Source: Leptospira mtsangambouensis
GTDB lineage: Bacteria > Spirochaetota > Leptospiria > Leptospirales > Leptospiraceae
Assembly (NCBI RefSeq): GCF_004770475.1
Contig: NZ_RQHK01000002.1
Location: 784,001-848,000 of the forward strand
Length of the DNA: 64,000 nt
Direction: 5' to 3'
The translations under genes were made by a program, and so were the position numbers. The notes below the pieces were generated by a model. That model was given only the letters and a program-made list of their open reading frames with translations. It searched no databases and had not been told where the DNA came from. Shown here one piece after another: positions 63,665-64,000 of this stretch (positions within the stretch are counted from its first letter, which is position 1; the number at the start of each line of letters is the position of its first letter).

Positions 63665-63688
63665 ACGGTCGTCACTCGGCCGTTCTTT
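63665..63688 (+). terminator. Weak intrinsic terminator between rplS and rnhB
   Basis: ACGGTCG (63665-63671) pairs with CGGCCGT (63677-63683) through one G-U pair with a TCACT loop, followed by TCTTTCC. It lies 12 nt after the rplS stop. The tail is short, so it may only reduce readthrough into rnhB, which starts a few dozen bases later. Confidence 0.4.
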
Positions 63689-63700
63689 CCTGAATTTCAA

Positions 63701-64000
63701 ATTCCTCACCTGACCTGTTACTCACTCGATGAAGCAGGTCGTGGTACACTTGCCGGCCCCGTCTCTGTGGGTTGTGTTTCCTTTACCCTCAAAACATTAG
63801 AAAAAATCAAAAGCGGAGAAATCTTAAAAGGTCTTCGCGACTCCAAAAAAATTCCAGAACCCAAACGAATCGAACTCAGAAAGGAAATCATTCAGTATGC
63901 TTCCTATTTCCGAGTGAGTTTTGTTAGCGCCAAGTTCATTGATCGGTTTAATATCAACCAAGCCATTTTTTATGGGATGAATCGGTGTTTGCCGACAAAC
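63701..64000 (+). CDS. rnhB: Ribonuclease HII (3' end outside window), start uncertain
   Basis: The frame from about 63647 is open to the window edge. The RNase HII signature SLDEAGRGTLAGPVSVG starts at 63722, with the catalytic Asp and Glu and then a DSKK segment (GLRDSKKIPEPKR). It removes ribonucleotides and RNA primers from DNA. There is no ATG, GTG or TTG codon in this frame between the last in-frame stop (TAG 63644) and the motif. I have marked ATT 63701 as a placeholder; CTG 63710 is an alternative, or a frameshift from TTG 63660. Confidence 0.85.
   Translation, partial: MPHLTCYSLDEAGRGTLAGPVSVGCVSFTLKTLEKIKSGEILKGLRDSKKIPEPKRIELRKEIIQYASYFRVSFVSAKFIDRFNINQAIFYGMNRCLPTN

Overview
The window reads as about 64 kb of core chromosome from a Leptospira (spirochaete), probably a saprophytic species close to L. 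biflexa. The evidence is low-to-moderate G+C, gram-negative envelope genes (BamA, LptA/B/C, KdsA, heptose pathway) together with spirochaete-type flagellar switch genes, and a SemiSWEET gene whose protein closely resembles, from memory, the L. biflexa SemiSWEET of known structure. The species assignment is inference. About 71 protein genes and two tRNA genes are packed tightly, with many 1-17 nt overlaps and many TTG starts. I see no insertion sequence, prophage, CRISPR array or restriction system, and no gene-free stretch longer than about 270 bases.

Layout. 1-3.96 kb: the end of fliN, a GNAT acetyltransferase, a candidate structured RNA, an RNHCP zinc protein, and a minus-strand NfeD/SPFH/SPFH membrane operon. 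4.0-10.9 kb: haem-binding protein, argH, periplasmic cyclophilin, two unknown genes, fliM, and an exported phosphodiesterase. 11-15.8 kb: a DJ-1/LysR divergent pair, ferredoxin, SemiSWEET, queF, and guaA of the long eukaryote-like form. 15.9-16.4 kb: tRNA-Cys and tRNA-Leu followed by a GC-rich, hairpin-dense element. 16.4-23.5 kb: O-antigen ligase, glycosyltransferase, gmhA, an orphan ABC ATPase, a membrane FHA protein and a lipoprotein. 23.5-28.7 kb: leuCD, FKBP, an atypical PLP enzyme and a cNMP-binding patatin. 28.8-40.1 kb: recN, exbB-exbD-bamA, a UvrD/PcrA helicase, a CysQ-like phosphatase, a GT4 glycosyltransferase and a TlpA-like protein. 40.2-43.5 kb: acyl-CoA synthetase with a clear terminator, an unknown gene and a Lon N-domain protein. 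43.5-56 kb: hldA-hldC, pyrG, kdsA, lptC-lptA-lptB, rpoN, hprK, ptsH and an NtrY/NtrC-like pair. 56-64 kb: a uracil-DNA-glycosylase-like Fe-S protein, priA, fmt, a kinase-less PASTA protein, rpe, then rpsP-khpA-rimM-trmD-rplS-rnhB.

How the genes fit together. Envelope biogenesis dominates. gmhA, hldA and hldC make ADP-heptose; kdsA makes Kdo-8-phosphate; the ligase and glycosyltransferases assemble surface glycan; LptC/A/B export LPS; BamA inserts outer-membrane proteins, preceded by an ExbBD motor. The lpt-rpoN-hprK-ptsH order is the proteobacterial arrangement with hpf, ptsN and rapZ absent. The last 7 kb are the replication-restart, translation-initiation and ribosome-maturation blocks common to many bacteria.

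Most of the window is ordinary housekeeping DNA. The points that stand out are an NtrC-family regulator with a destroyed GAFTGA loop beside rpoN, a PASTA protein lacking a kinase in the slot where Firmicutes carry prkC, a UDG-fold Fe-S protein lacking the catalytic motif, a cysteine-synthase-like enzyme lacking the SGNTG loop, a human-like GMP synthase, and two hairpin-rich intergenic elements.
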